A model generated the notes under the pieces. It had not been told where the DNA came from and did not search any database. It saw only the letters and a program-made list of their open reading frames with translations. From positions 1-33,661 of the forward strand of contig JAGXGZ010000095.1 in assembly GCA_024636495.1 (NCBI GenBank): a DNA stretch of 33,661 nucleotides, read 5' to 3'. Below are positions 24,216-32,825 of the stretch, piece after piece (the stretch's first letter is position 1; the number at the start of each line of letters is the position of its first letter). A program made the position numbers and the translations under genes. Source of the stretch: Roseobacter sp. Lineage in GTDB: Bacteria > Pseudomonadota > Alphaproteobacteria > Rhodobacterales > Rhodobacteraceae.

Positions 24216-24629
24216 TCATGGGCGGCGACGGGCCACGACCTCTTCGACATCTGTTTTATTGTGCAGAGCCTGAAAAAGGTCGGGTAGCTTGCCCGTGGAG
24301 GAGACCCAGAAAAGCGCCCGCGCCGGTATCTTTGATTTATTGAAGTATCCGTGCGGCACGCCGCGGGGCAAGCAAACCAGATCGCCCGCGCGGGCGGTCT
24401 GCCATTTTCCATCCAGTTTGAGCTCCAGCTGACCTTCCTGAACGAGGATAAATTCATCCTGCATCAGATGAAGATAGGCCGGGACAAACTGGTCCGGTGC
24501 TGAATTTGCCTCAAACGCGAAGGTCGAATCGCACATGGCCTTCGGGAAATACTGTTGCCCCAGAATATTCCATTCGACCCCATCAAATCCATCGCCATTC
24601 GGGTTCACGCCCCCTGCCAAACTTGGCAT
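24216..24629 (-). CDS. Cupin-fold protein with frameshifted C-terminus
   Basis: 137 aa from ATG 24629 (AAGGA upstream). A single cupin barrel: first motif YLHLMQDEFILVQEG (His, Asp/Glu), second motif LPRGVPHGYFN (His), so it can hold one metal ion. After TDVEEVV the current frame reads only ARRRP and stops, whereas the next frame reads VAAHEVEFLPPP, the usual ending of this kind of protein. A one-base indel near 24225-24235 therefore probably removed the native C-terminus, though the barrel itself is intact. A C8 run (G8 on the plus strand) lies a few bases further and may also be unstable. Substrate unknown; quercetinase-like cupins are similar. Confidence 0.72.
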   Translation of the reverse strand: MPSLAGGVNPNGDGFDGVEWNILGQQYFPKAMCDSTFAFEANSAPDQFVPAYLHLMQDEFILVQEGQLELKLDGKWQTARAGDLVCLPRGVPHGYFNKSKIPARALFWVSSTGKLPDLFQALHNKTDVEEVVARRRP

Positions 24630-24750
24630 TTCAGGTTTTCCTTTTCCAAAGTCATCATCCGATATTCCCCAAGCGACCCATCGCTTGACATAAATTTGCC
24701 TGATCTTGCAGCCAAATCAAGTGATTTGCCTTCTCAGTCTTGATTGCAGT

Positions 24751-24898
24751 CTGTTGCTTTTCAAGCCGGATTGACCCATTTTTCCATTTTTCGCTAACCC
24801 TTCTGAAGTATGAATTTTCTTGGAAAACCTGCAGCATGATTTACAGTCGGCGGGTCACTGTAATTCGGAAAATTGAGTCAATTTTTTTCGGAATTCAA
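24751..24898. repeat. MITE-like repeat, copy A
   Basis: 148 bp that align without a gap to 26666-26813 in the same orientation, with about 80% identity counted by eye. Inside it, ATTGACCCATTTTTCC (24770-24785) and the inverted copy GGAAAATTGAGTCAAT (24867-24882) form terminal-repeat-like arms matching at 14 of 16 positions, enclosing 113 bp. No transposase gene is contained. This looks like a miniature inverted-repeat element, or the conserved end of an unrecognised IS. Confidence 0.6.
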
Positions 24899-25348
24899 GA
24901 CGTCATTTCACATAAAGCGCTGAAGGGGCGCAGCTATGCAGGTTCGCGTTTCGGAGATGTCTGTTTCGTCTTCGGGTCAGGACTGCGGTAACGGAAGCTT
25001 CTCTGTCAATAGTTTTATGTCGAGCATAATCTGGCGATTGCGGCAATCACCGTCGCAAGTGCATTTTGATAAGGTAGGGAGCGGTTTTTTTTGAACTGCC
25101 GCTTTTTCGTGACCCTTCAATCCAAGATCTTACCTGGGTTCATGCTTCGGTCCGTGGTCAGCGCGATGGCTGCCAACATGATGCTGATCCAGTGTGGTGC
25201 CCGAAGTGCCCATCTCATAAGTGTGCTCCAAGTTCCATTCGGCGACAGTCCTGACCACGGCATCTTCGGAACCACGTCCCGGTGGGGACCTCGAAGGGCC
25301 GCAGTCAAGCAGCCTTCAATGGTTTGCTTATAAGCGTTCTAATGCTGT
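24899..25348. other. Gene-poor region left of the IS110 remnant
   Basis: No recognised gene. A minus-strand stretch at about 25020-25130 reads like the end of a transposase (PYQNALATVIAAIARLC) but I cannot assign a family. The part from about 25130 to 25348 probably belongs to the non-coding end of the IS110 element or to older debris. Confidence 0.35.
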
Positions 25349-26367
25349 CTAAATGCCTCCAACAATTGGTGGGGTTGCGTGATTGAACTCGTTGCCGTCC
25401 CGCCACATGCGATGAAGAATAACACCAATGCGCCTCGCCAGCGCGACCATTGCCCTCTTGTTCCCCCGACGCTTGGCCACGTGAGCGGCCCAAGTTCTAA
25501 GCCATGAGGGACGGCCGCGATGTAACATGACTGTCGCGGCTTGACACAATGCACGGCGCAAATTTACGTCACCCGCCTTGGTGATACCGTCAATGATATC
25601 CCGCTCTCCAGACTGGTGTCGAGATGGCGTCAAGCCCACCCAAGCTCCAACACGTTTGGAAGATCTGAAGCGGCTGGGATCATCGACGGCGGATTTGAAG
25701 GTCAGAGCGATGACCGCTCCGATGCCCGGCATTGTCATCAACAAGCGGCAAACTGGGTCGTTCTTCGCAAGTCCGCGAACCTCGCGTTCCAGGTTGGCCA
25801 GTTCTTGGCGCAAAGCAGCGCGCGATTTCAGCAGAGGTGTGGTCGCGGCCTCCAGCATGGCATTGCCTTCCACCAGTTCACGCACCCGCATGTCATACCG
25901 CCCACGTGACATCGCGCCTATCTTAAGCCCGAAATTCTGCAACAGCCCGCGCAGTGACATCTCCAAAGCGATCGTACCTTGCTGGATCGCTTTACGGGCA
26001 CCCAGAAGCGCGCGAACCTCTTGTGCTGACACGGATTTGCAATGCACCGGCCTGAACCAGCCGATATGAAGCAAGCGGGCAATCCCTTCGGCATCGCTTT
26101 CAACGCGCCCTTCACTTGCCGGATCTCCATCAGCACGACATCGAGGCCAGCCTCAGTCAATCCACGATGCAGCCATTGCGACAATGGTCCAGCTTCCATT
26201 CCTATGATTGCAACCGTTCCAGGCAGCGTGCCTGCAAAGGCTGAGAGGGCTTCTGGTTCGCCGGCAATCTCTGTTTCTTTTACAATTTTACCATGTTCGT
26301 TGACCACGCAAACCGCAGTCTTTGCGAGCGATACAGCTGATACATCAAGTCCAATAAACAGCTTCAT
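25349..26367 (-). pseudogene. IS110-family transposase, inactivated by deletion/frameshift
   Basis: The minus strand from ATG 26367 starts MKLFIGLDVSAVSLAKTAV, the N-terminal DEDD domain of IS110, with GMEAGPLSQWL and VLMEIRQVKGALKAMP. At that point the family normally continues with a KTDRRDAEG segment. Here KAMP is followed directly by sequence that reads EGIARLLHIGWFRPV in another frame (frame 25349-26074), so a stretch including the TDxxDA region is missing. The C-terminal half, with MTMPGIGAVIALTF, VGAWVGLTPSRHQSG and GDVNLRRAL, is intact up to 25349. The element is therefore dead. Confidence 0.85.
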
Positions 26368-26470
26368 CCCATATTCCTCCTTTAGGATTTAATACGGGAA
26401 CGGCGGCAGCTTGCCTTTGAGAATGCAAGACATAACGGCCAGTGCGTGGCGTAGGCCCCGTTACAGCACC

Positions 26471-26653
26471 TCATAACCAGAATATGACGGTTGCAGCGAG
26501 AGCGATGGCTGACAGGAAGACGGTCGGTGATCTGTCGTATCGTGTTGCAACCCGACGCCAGTCTTTGAGCCTGCCGAACATTCTCTCGATACGGTTGCGT
26601 CGTTTGTATCGACGTTTGTCATACTTGACGGTCTTATCGCGCGATTTTCGCAC
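26471..26653 (-). pseudogene. IS5-family transposase, C-terminal fragment
   Basis: 60 codons reading YKRRNRIERMFGRLKDWRRV and LSAIALAATVIFWL, the C-terminal DDE Glu region and end of IS5-family (IS427-like) transposases. The N-terminal two-thirds are missing; sequence to the right of 26660 is the MITE-like copy B, which may mark the breakpoint. Confidence 0.82.
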
Positions 26654-26665
26654 CGGGATGCAGGG

Positions 26666-26813
26666 CTGTTATTTTTCAGGTCGAATTAACCCACTTTTCC
26701 ATTTGTCGCTGCCCCTTCTGAAGCATAATATTTGATGGAAATTATGCAGCATTATTTATAGTCGGCAGGCCACAGTATTTCGGAAAATTGGGTCAATTTC
26801 TTGCAGAGTTCAA
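26666..26813. repeat. MITE-like repeat, copy B
   Basis: Second copy of the 148-bp repeat (see copy A at 24751). Arms ATTAACCCACTTTTCC (26685-26700) and GGAAAATTGGGTCAAT (26782-26797) are inverted, matching at 14 of 16 positions, and enclose 113 bp, exactly as in copy A. It starts directly after the IS5 fragment and ends upstream of the zinc-ribbon gene. No open frame is shared by both copies: copy B has a stop where copy A is open. Confidence 0.6.
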
Positions 26814-26958
26814 CACCGTAAGGCTGACAATCGCCGCCCAAGTCGATGTCGATGTCGACGGCATCGTTGGCGTCCCGAGACGGTCGAAAACGATTACAAG
26901 CGGCGCAATGACGATGATAGGGCCGGTCACCTGCCCTGCGGCGACTAGGAAACCCATT

Positions 26959-27516
26959 ATGCGTCGACTAACGATCACAGAAGAAGCTCGAATGGATTGG
27001 ATGGTGGCGTTTCTCGCGCTTCCAGCAGGGGGTGTTCGAGCAGAGTTTCCCGACGAAATTGCCTGTGCGGATCGCCTTCGGGCGATGCGCTGGCCCCATG
27101 GCGTTCACTCCGTTCGGTGTCAAAGCACGGATGTGGGCTTTTTGGAGTTGCGAAAACTCTATAATTGCCGAAATTGCAGAAGGCAATTTTCGGTAACGTC
27201 GGGGACCATCGCACACCGTTCGCGTCTTGAATTAAGCTTCTGGTTCATTGGAGCTGAAGACGTCATTACGGCACACGCACAAGGCGTTGCTGAAGCTTTG
27301 TTGACTGGGCACGGCCTCGCTGATCGGTATGGCGTTTCTTATGCGGCTGCTTATCGTTTGAAGCAGTTGTTGATGCAGGACCTCGCGGCACCGTCTGGCC
27401 TAATCGGCGCAAGGGTTTGCGTGCGTGACGTCATCATACCACCAGATATAGCATCGTCTGACTTAGATCGTTTCTTCTGGTTAGCGGATCAGGTGATTGC
27501 ACTAAGACCGCACTGA
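26959..27516 (+). CDS. Stand-alone IS1595-like zinc-ribbon protein without DDE domain
   Basis: 185 aa from ATG 26959; the frame is open further upstream to 26788, but that part does not look like protein. Residues 30-75 resemble the N-terminal zinc-ribbon of IS1595 transposases: RLRAMRWPHGVHSVRC, then LYNCRNCRRQFSVTSGTI and HRSRLELSFWF. The first Cys pair is incomplete (RCQST, where CPxC is expected), leaving three Cys. A helical part with YGVSYAAAYRLKQLL corresponds to the family's helix-turn-helix. The catalytic DDE domain is absent and about 50 unrelated residues follow. It is either a transposase remnant or a domesticated DNA-binding protein. Confidence 0.5.
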   Translation: MRRLTITEEARMDWMVAFLALPAGGVRAEFPDEIACADRLRAMRWPHGVHSVRCQSTDVGFLELRKLYNCRNCRRQFSVTSGTIAHRSRLELSFWFIGAEDVITAHAQGVAEALLTGHGLADRYGVSYAAAYRLKQLLMQDLAAPSGLIGARVCVRDVIIPPDIASSDLDRFFWLADQVIALRPH

Positions 27517-28108
27517 AATCGACCGTAAATCTGTGTTGATTTAACGAGATAGACTTTCCACAGCAGAGACAGTTCCTCGCCTTCCAGTGTTGGAAGGCGG
27601 CCCATAAGTCTGTCGTGAAAGGAGCGAAAAGCCACTCGCAGCCCTGGTACCAAACTGACCGGAACCCCTCAGATAGCGTGCGAAAAGCAATTTTTTCAAA
27701 AAATAATACAGCAAAAACATATGGTTGACTCGAATCTTTAAAATTTATCTAAAAGTCCAGATTTTAGAATTTGGAATTTTCACGGTCTGCGCGGACATCA
27801 AGGGAGAAGACAGAGCAATGTAAGAAGGGCAACGACAGGCACGCGAAGCGTGCCACACAATATGAAGTAACCTTAACGGGAATATCGGCCATTTCCGGCA
27901 ACGGCAGGCGGTCTCCGCAGGTCTCCCAAAACACAAATAAGATCCTGACCCGGCTCAACGAAAACGGGAATGGAGCAGTCATACTAATGCGCAAAGAAGG
28001 ATTGGTTTCGCGTCAGAGCATCTCAAGCCCAGTTGCCCAGGAATTCCCTGGTGCTGACCCAAAATATCACATCGGGGAGATCCCCACGCCCACAGGAGAT
28101 AACGACTT
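27517..28108. other. AT-rich gap before the Tn7-like remnant
   Basis: No convincing gene. AT-rich from 27680 to 27780, with a short inverted repeat TCTAAAA-N7-TTTTAGA at 27748-27768. A plus-strand frame (27771-28133) overlaps the following gene out of frame and has no family signature; I regard it as chance. The left end of the Tn7-like element should lie here, but I could not find copies of the right-end motif GGGATCTTTG. Confidence 0.4.
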
Positions 28109-29221
28109 ATGGCGGAAACGAGAAAACACCTGAGGCCGACGCCAGCGAAGAGCCGAGCGGTCCGCAAGATCCCGAAAGCCTCGAAAGGGCATTTCGTCGG
28201 GGAGCTGGTCTATGACGACATTAATGGCATGCCTCAGCGCCTCGGTTTTGCCAGCTACACGGAATTCAAGGCGGCTATCTGCCTGATCTACCGGGACGAC
28301 TTTGCGGATATCGAAGAGCAGCTGGTATCGTTGCCGTTCAACCACCCGAAAGGTGCCCCCAGTGAGCACTTCTTCGATTTCCGTTTCACCACCAAGGGCG
28401 GACAGAGAATTTGCATTTCCGTCAAGCCGGAGCGGATTGCGAAGACTTATGTCTATCAGGCGACGATAGGCGCTGTGAAGAAGGCGGCCATCGGCAATAT
28501 CTGTGACGCAGTCGCCACCGTGACCGAGCGCAACATCAGCCCCATCGAGCTGCACAACGCCGAACTCTATCATGCCGCTCGTCGCCCCGAGATTATTCTT
28601 GTAGCGACAGGCTACAACAAGGTCGATACCAAGCTTCGCTCCACTGATGCCTGGGACATGGCGCGGCATCGCTTTGGTCTGGTCGGGATCAAGGTGCTCG
28701 TGATCGACGAATGTCATCACGTTTTTCGCGCAGGACCAGGGCGCGATATCCCTGCGGCCATTCAGGCACTGAAACATATCATGCAGTCCCAGCATCGCGT
28801 GGCACTGATCATCGCGGGCGTTCCTAGTTTGAAGAGTGCTATTCTGTCCGAAGTCTCTGGCGAAACGCTGGGCCGCTTAGCCGAGTTTTCGCTGACACGT
28901 ATTCGCCCGGGTACTAGGGGAGCTACCACATTTGCGAGGAACTTCGTGAAGTCTGCCAATACCCTCGCGCTCCATGTAGCGGAAGAAGATGCACTGCCTG
29001 AACGCATTCTTTTTGCCGAGAAAGGTCAGGTTGGAAAGAGCGTTCGCCTTGGAAAGGAAATCTTGCGCGCGGCGATCACCAGAAAACGTGAGGTGATCAC
29101 TCTCGAGGGCGCAGAGCGGGTTTTCCGGAAGTCCAACTCTGGGCTCGACGTGACGCCGTTCGACGGGGCAGAATGGGATGCGGTAAAGGCGGAATTGACT
29201 GCCATCGGTTGGGGGCAGTGA
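28109..29221 (+). CDS. Chimeric TnsA N-terminus fused to TnsC/TniB C-terminus (Tn7-like)
   Basis: 370 aa from ATG 28109, with AGGAGATAACGACTT upstream. Residues 30-165 look like a TnsA endonuclease: YTEFKAAICLIYRDDF, ADIEEQLVSLPFNHP, then FDFRFTTKGGQRICISVKPE, giving the E..D..K-type set of a restriction-like fold. From about residue 172 the protein changes to the middle and C-terminal part of a TnsC/TniB AAA+ ATPase: ATGYNKVDTKLRSTDAWDMA, Walker B VKVLVIDECHH-like (IKVLVIDECHHVF), sensor IIAGVPSL, and the C-terminal LGKEILRAAITRKREVI. Walker A and the whole TnsB transposase gene are missing. A deletion seems to have joined the two genes in frame near 28605-28620. Transposition is not possible with this set. 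Confidence 0.7.
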   Translation: MAETRKHLRPTPAKSRAVRKIPKASKGHFVGELVYDDINGMPQRLGFASYTEFKAAICLIYRDDFADIEEQLVSLPFNHPKGAPSEHFFDFRFTTKGGQRICISVKPERIAKTYVYQATIGAVKKAAIGNICDAVATVTERNISPIELHNAELYHAARRPEIILVATGYNKVDTKLRSTDAWDMARHRFGLVGIKVLVIDECHHVFRAGPGRDIPAAIQALKHIMQSQHRVALIIAGVPSLKSAILSEVSGETLGRLAEFSLTRIRPGTRGATTFARNFVKSANTLALHVAEEDALPERILFAEKGQVGKSVRLGKEILRAAITRKREVITLEGAERVFRKSNSGLDVTPFDGAEWDAVKAELTAIGWGQ

Positions 29222-30681
29222 TGAGCATCTGGCCCAGTCTTGCTTTTGATCCTGAGGAATCTCTGCTGTCCTATGCAGACCGGCTGTCCGTGTTGCACAC
29301 CGGTCGCGGCATGGAGCGTCTCGTCAAGGATTTCGGGATCAACACCGAACATTTCACCTCAGGACGCGAAGAGGCGGTCTTGGCGTTTGCCTAGGCTGCC
29401 GGACTGCAGGTTGAGGACGCACAGCGCACGTCGGTGCGCGTGTTTCCGCGCGGGGCGTCTTTCCGAGGAGAGCCGATCTCGAAGGCCTTTCTCAGCCCGC
29501 GTGCGGCCCGCTATTGCCCCGCCTGCATTGCAGAGGACGGCAACCGTGCTGACCGTCAGTTTCGGCTGCTCTGGGGCTTTCGTCATGGCGCCCGTTGCGA
29601 CCGGCATTCGACGTGGCTTCTGGACGCCTCGTGTCAGGATGAAACCAACCTGCGCCTTGCTATCGGAAATGATCCGCTCGAACCCCCGCGTGCTGCGGTT
29701 TCTGAAACGCCGGAATATCTTACTTGGCTGCGGGCGCGCATCACTGGCGGTCCCAGTTTTGGGGATTCTTGGGTGAATGGCCAAACCTTGGAGCAGGTAC
29801 TTGCCGCCTCTGAAATGCTGGGTGGCATTCTTCAGCACGGACATAAGGTGGCGCTCACCAGGCTGTCTCCGGCAGAGACAGAAGAAGCGACGGATATCGG
29901 TTTTTCCATTTATTCAGAGGGCCCCGAGGCCGTTGAAGAAGCGCTGGACACAATCCGTAAGACATCGCCTGCCACCGCAGTACAGGCAGGTCCTCTGGCC
30001 TATTACGGAAAGCTTTTTGATTGGCTGGACCGCCGCAGCAATGCCATTGATCCTGGACCGATCCGAGACATCCTGCGCGACCATATCGTGAAGCACTCTG
30101 CCGTTGAGCCCGGGACCACTGTTCTGGGCGTCGAGATCACCGAGCGCCGGTTCCACACGGTTTACAGCCTGTCGAGTGCTTTGGGCATCGAGCGTCCACG
30201 CCTGTCACGCCTTCTGAAAAAGCTCGGCGAGATCCCAGCGAACTCAACTGAAGTTGAAACCGGGAACATGGTGTTCGAGGTCGACAAAACGGTCCCTCTG
30301 ATCGAAGCGTTTACGACCGCCATCCCTTTGCTAGACGTCCCAGATTATTTGGGTGCAAGTAAGCGACAAGTGGAGATTCTGTATCGCGCCGGAATCATCC
30401 AGCCTCTGGTTCCGCGGAAGGAACGTGGTGCTGTGCGCAATGTGGTCTTTGGCCGGTCGCAGCTCGATGATTTCTTGAAGCGTATTTCCGATCTACCGCT
30501 CCTTGATGAAACGAACGATGAAAATTTTCACTCGATCTCCTATGCCTGTCAGCGAGGTGCCGGGCGGTTCGAGGACATTTTGAGGGGGCTAACCTTGGGG
30601 TTTCGCCATTCAGGAAAATTAGGATTCTCTGCCATTTATGTTGATGTCAGATCCTTGGTATCGATGCGAAAATCTGCCTGA
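29221..30681 (+). pseudogene. tniQ: TniQ/TnsD target-selection protein, interrupted by an amber stop
   Basis: The ATG at 29221 overlaps the stop of the upstream chimeric gene (TGATG), as in Tn7-like operons. The frame reads MSIWPSLAFDPEESLLSYAD and runs to AVLAFA, then TAG at 29392-29394, then continues in the same frame for over 420 codons to 30681. The TniQ zinc-binding motif follows the stop: ARYCPACIAEDG, then WGFRHGARCDRHSTWLLD. A later part has a winged-helix-like SLSSALGIERPRLSRLLKK. A single CAG-to-TAG change would explain the stop. Unless suppressed, only 57 residues are made; translation might restart inside, for example at GTG 29434. Confidence 0.78.
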
Positions 30682-30705
30682 AACATTCTGAATTCTTCGT
30701 CTATT

Positions 30706-30730
30706 AAGCCCGCTTCGGCGGGCTTTTTTT
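30706..30730 (+). terminator. Strong intrinsic terminator after tniQ
   Basis: A perfect 8-bp stem AAGCCCGC / GCGGGCTT with a stable TTCG tetraloop and a run of seven T. It lies 25 bp after the tniQ stop and closes the transposition operon. Confidence 0.92.
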
Positions 30731-30752
30731 ATTGTCATTTCATGTGGTTCGC

Positions 30753-30924
30753 GGGATCTTTGCCCAATTTTCGTGGGATCTTTGCTCCCACTTTAAAGCG
30801 GCCCAAAATAAGGCATTGATTTTGCTTGTTTTTTCGAGCTCTATCGAGACAACTTCATCCTGTTTTTCAGACCTTTGTAAATTGGGTTAAAGTTGTCTCG
30901 GAATCCGGCTAAAGATCCCACGAG
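30753..30924. repeat. Repeated motifs at the presumed right end of the Tn7-like element
   Basis: GGGATCTTTGCCC (30753-30765) and GGGATCTTTGCTCCC (30775-30789) are direct repeats 22 bp apart. An inverted copy AAAGATCCCACG (30911-30922) matches CGTGGGATCTTT at 30772-30783 perfectly. Between them, CGAGACAACTT (30845-30855) and AAGTTGTCTCG (30890-30900) form a perfect 11-bp inverted pair. Tn7-type ends carry several TnsB binding sites of this spacing, so this is probably the right end of the element. Confidence 0.55.
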
Positions 30925-31037
30925 ATTAGCCTGACCTCAACATGTTGTGCTTCAAGTTTGAAATGAAACTAAATGTTGAAAGTGGCTGGTCGGCTTGAAT
31001 ATCGGTTTAACGGATAACTGAAAAAGTCTGGTGCGCC

Positions 31038-31560
31038 CCGACTCTGTTGCGCAAATCAGCTGACGGACGGTTTTCCCCTTTTCCCCAGACGGATTTATCC
31101 CACGGCTTTCGTGACAGGGATGCCAAGGGCGGTGTAGCCGTTCAGGATCGCAACCCGCACCTGAACCTCGACGACTTGGCGGTCGAAGTCGCGCGCCATC
31201 AAGCGCTGGCCCAATAGTTTGACACAATGCATCCACTGGCTGACAGGGTCATGCGCAGCATGGTCCCGAGAGGTTTTGTCTCGACGCGGCTTTTTCGATA
31301 GTAGCCGCTCCAGTTCTGCCAGAGCGCGCGGCCCAGATATCTTGATGCGCGGAGTGCGTCGTTCCTGGCGATTGCACCGGCAGTGGTTGGCTCCCATGGC
31401 TGGGCATTTCGGCGTGGTGGGATGACCGCGTCCGCACCGCGGTCAGCGATGGCGTTGTGGCATCGGCGCGTGTCGTAAGCACCGTCGGCAGTCACGCTAC
31501 CGATCTCCTGATCATGCGGGATCTGGTTGAGCAGATGAGGCAACATCGGGTCATCCCACA
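31038..31560 (-). pseudogene. IS5-family transposase remnant with a 41-nt insertion
   Basis: The minus strand reads DDPMLPHLLNQIPHDQEIG, then SVTADGAYDTRRCHNAIADR, AVIPPRRNAQPWEP and ALRASRYLGRALWQNWSGYY, all typical of IS5-family DDE transposases. After RVETK, 41 extra bases are inserted; the normal ending MHCVKLLGQRLMARDFDRQ to TALGIPVTKAVG then follows in another frame, stopping at 31095. The TCTGTTGCGCAAATC at about 31041-31060 resembles the terminal repeat of these elements. The N-terminal third is missing; at about 31560 unrelated coding sequence begins. Confidence 0.8.
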
Positions 31561-31818
31561 ACCACGCTCGAGCTGCGTGACCGCACGCTCCGCTCGAGGA
31601 CGTCGAATGCAACCTCGGATTCGATCCGGATGATCTCCTCGCCATCCGGCTCCAATGAGAAGGTGTCGAAGATGTTGGCCGCGATAGCCTCCCGTATTGC
31701 GGTGGCTCGCTCTAGGATAGCGCTGCCCTCGCATTGGCGCATCACCTTGCCGAGCTGTATGCGCAGCCTCTGTCCCACTGAGATTTTCGGCTCGAGCCGG
31801 TTGACTGGTTCTGGGCTT
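31551..31818 (-). pseudogene. Unrecognised coding fragment between IS66 and IS5 remnants
   Basis: An open minus-strand stretch without a good start, reading LEPKISVGQRLRIQLGKVM, ERATAIREAIAANIFDTFSL and EEIIRIESEVAFDVLERSV. The composition is clearly protein-like and helical, but I do not recognise the family. It is cut on both sides by transposase remnants, so it is probably the middle of a host or mobile-element gene that was broken up. Confidence 0.4.
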
Positions 31819-31835
31819 GCGTGTTTGCGGGCTCG

Positions 31836-32389
31836 TCAGGGAGTCCCGGGTGAGCTCGTTTCTGAGGACGTAGCGGCTGCATAAGCCCATGGCATCAAGG
31901 CGTCGATGTCTTTTTCGAGATGTCCGTTGGCCAGCTTTGTGTAGAGGTCGAGTAAGTAGGCATATGGTTCGACGCCGTTGATGCGGCAGGTTCCGATCAG
32001 GCTTGCGAACCTTGCCCAACAACGGGCCCCGTCATCGTGACCGGCAAAAAGTGCGTTGCGGCGCGTCATGGCTGGGCTTCTGATTGCATTCTCGACCAGG
32101 TTGGAACCCATATCGACATGGCCATCCTCAAGGAACAGGCTAAAGCCATCCTGTCGCCGAAGCATATAGGCCAGAGCCTTTCCCAGTTCGGACTTGTGCG
32201 ACACACGGCCGGCTTGGGCGCCGAGCCAAGCGAAGAATGTATCGACCAGCGGATGGGATTTCTCCTGCCGGACCGCACGCCTTTGCGCGGCCGACAGCCC
32301 ACGGATCTCGGCCTCGATTTTGTAGATAGCCGCGATCTGCAGCACAGCCTCGTCAACGATTGGCGATCCTGCTTTGGGCTGGGCTTTAA
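31836..32389 (-). pseudogene. IS66-family transposase (TnpC), C-terminal fragment
   Basis: The minus strand reads IAAIYKIEAEIRGLSAAQRR, SHPLVDTFFAWLGAQ, LEDGHVDMGSNLVENAIRS, RRNALFAGHDDGARCWARFA, GTCRINGVEPYAYLLDL and DALMPWAY. These are the conserved C-terminal blocks of IS66 transposases, including the final catalytic Glu in NLVENAIR. The N-terminal half and the accessory TnpA/TnpB genes are absent. Its right side joins a metallophosphoesterase gene, which it truncates. Confidence 0.87.
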
Positions 32390-32598
32390 TCAAGGCCCTT
32401 CTCTACTGGGCCTCGGTCAATCAAATCGCCCAAAAATATCAGGTGCCGTATCGACACCGTTTCGGGTGTCGTCCTGATCGTCTCCAAAGCGGCGCGCAAT
32501 AGCTCCGCCTGACCATGAACATCGCCAATGACGAAAAATTCGTCATCCTTTGGCAAGCATCTAGGAAGGCGACGCAAAGGTAAGGCGTAGAATTGCAC
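32386..32598 (-). pseudogene. Metallophosphoesterase, N-terminal fragment truncated by IS66
   Basis: From GTG 32598 (AGGAAG five bases before it) the frame reads VQFYALPLRRLPRCLPKDD, then the calcineurin-like phosphoesterase motifs FFVIGDVHGQ and FLGDLIDRGP at the expected spacing. These hold the first metal ligands and the bridging Asp of the Ser/Thr phosphatase-like family. After DRGPVE the gene meets the IS66 fragment and stops, so roughly two-thirds of the enzyme, with the remaining His ligands, is lost. Confidence 0.75.
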
Positions 32599-32825
32599 GA
32601 GCTTCCTTTCGCAATGGAGGGTGCATTTGACCAGAACATCGCTCACGTATCAACGCTTGGAAGAGGCACTTTTTGCTGTGACAAACGCGGGCGCCTTCCT
32701 AGCGAATGTCCGCAGGCAAAGCCCACTGGGGCTTAAAACGAACTTCATGAGCCCCCACTTTACAACGCCGGTAAAACCAGATCGTGCCACCGTCGTGGAG
32801 ACGCTTCGGATTTTGATATAAGCAC

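Noticed and set aside
27771..28133. 120-codon plus-strand frame before the TnsA-TnsC chimera
   Set aside because: It overlaps the chimera's start out of frame, has no recognisable motif and no good ribosome binding site.
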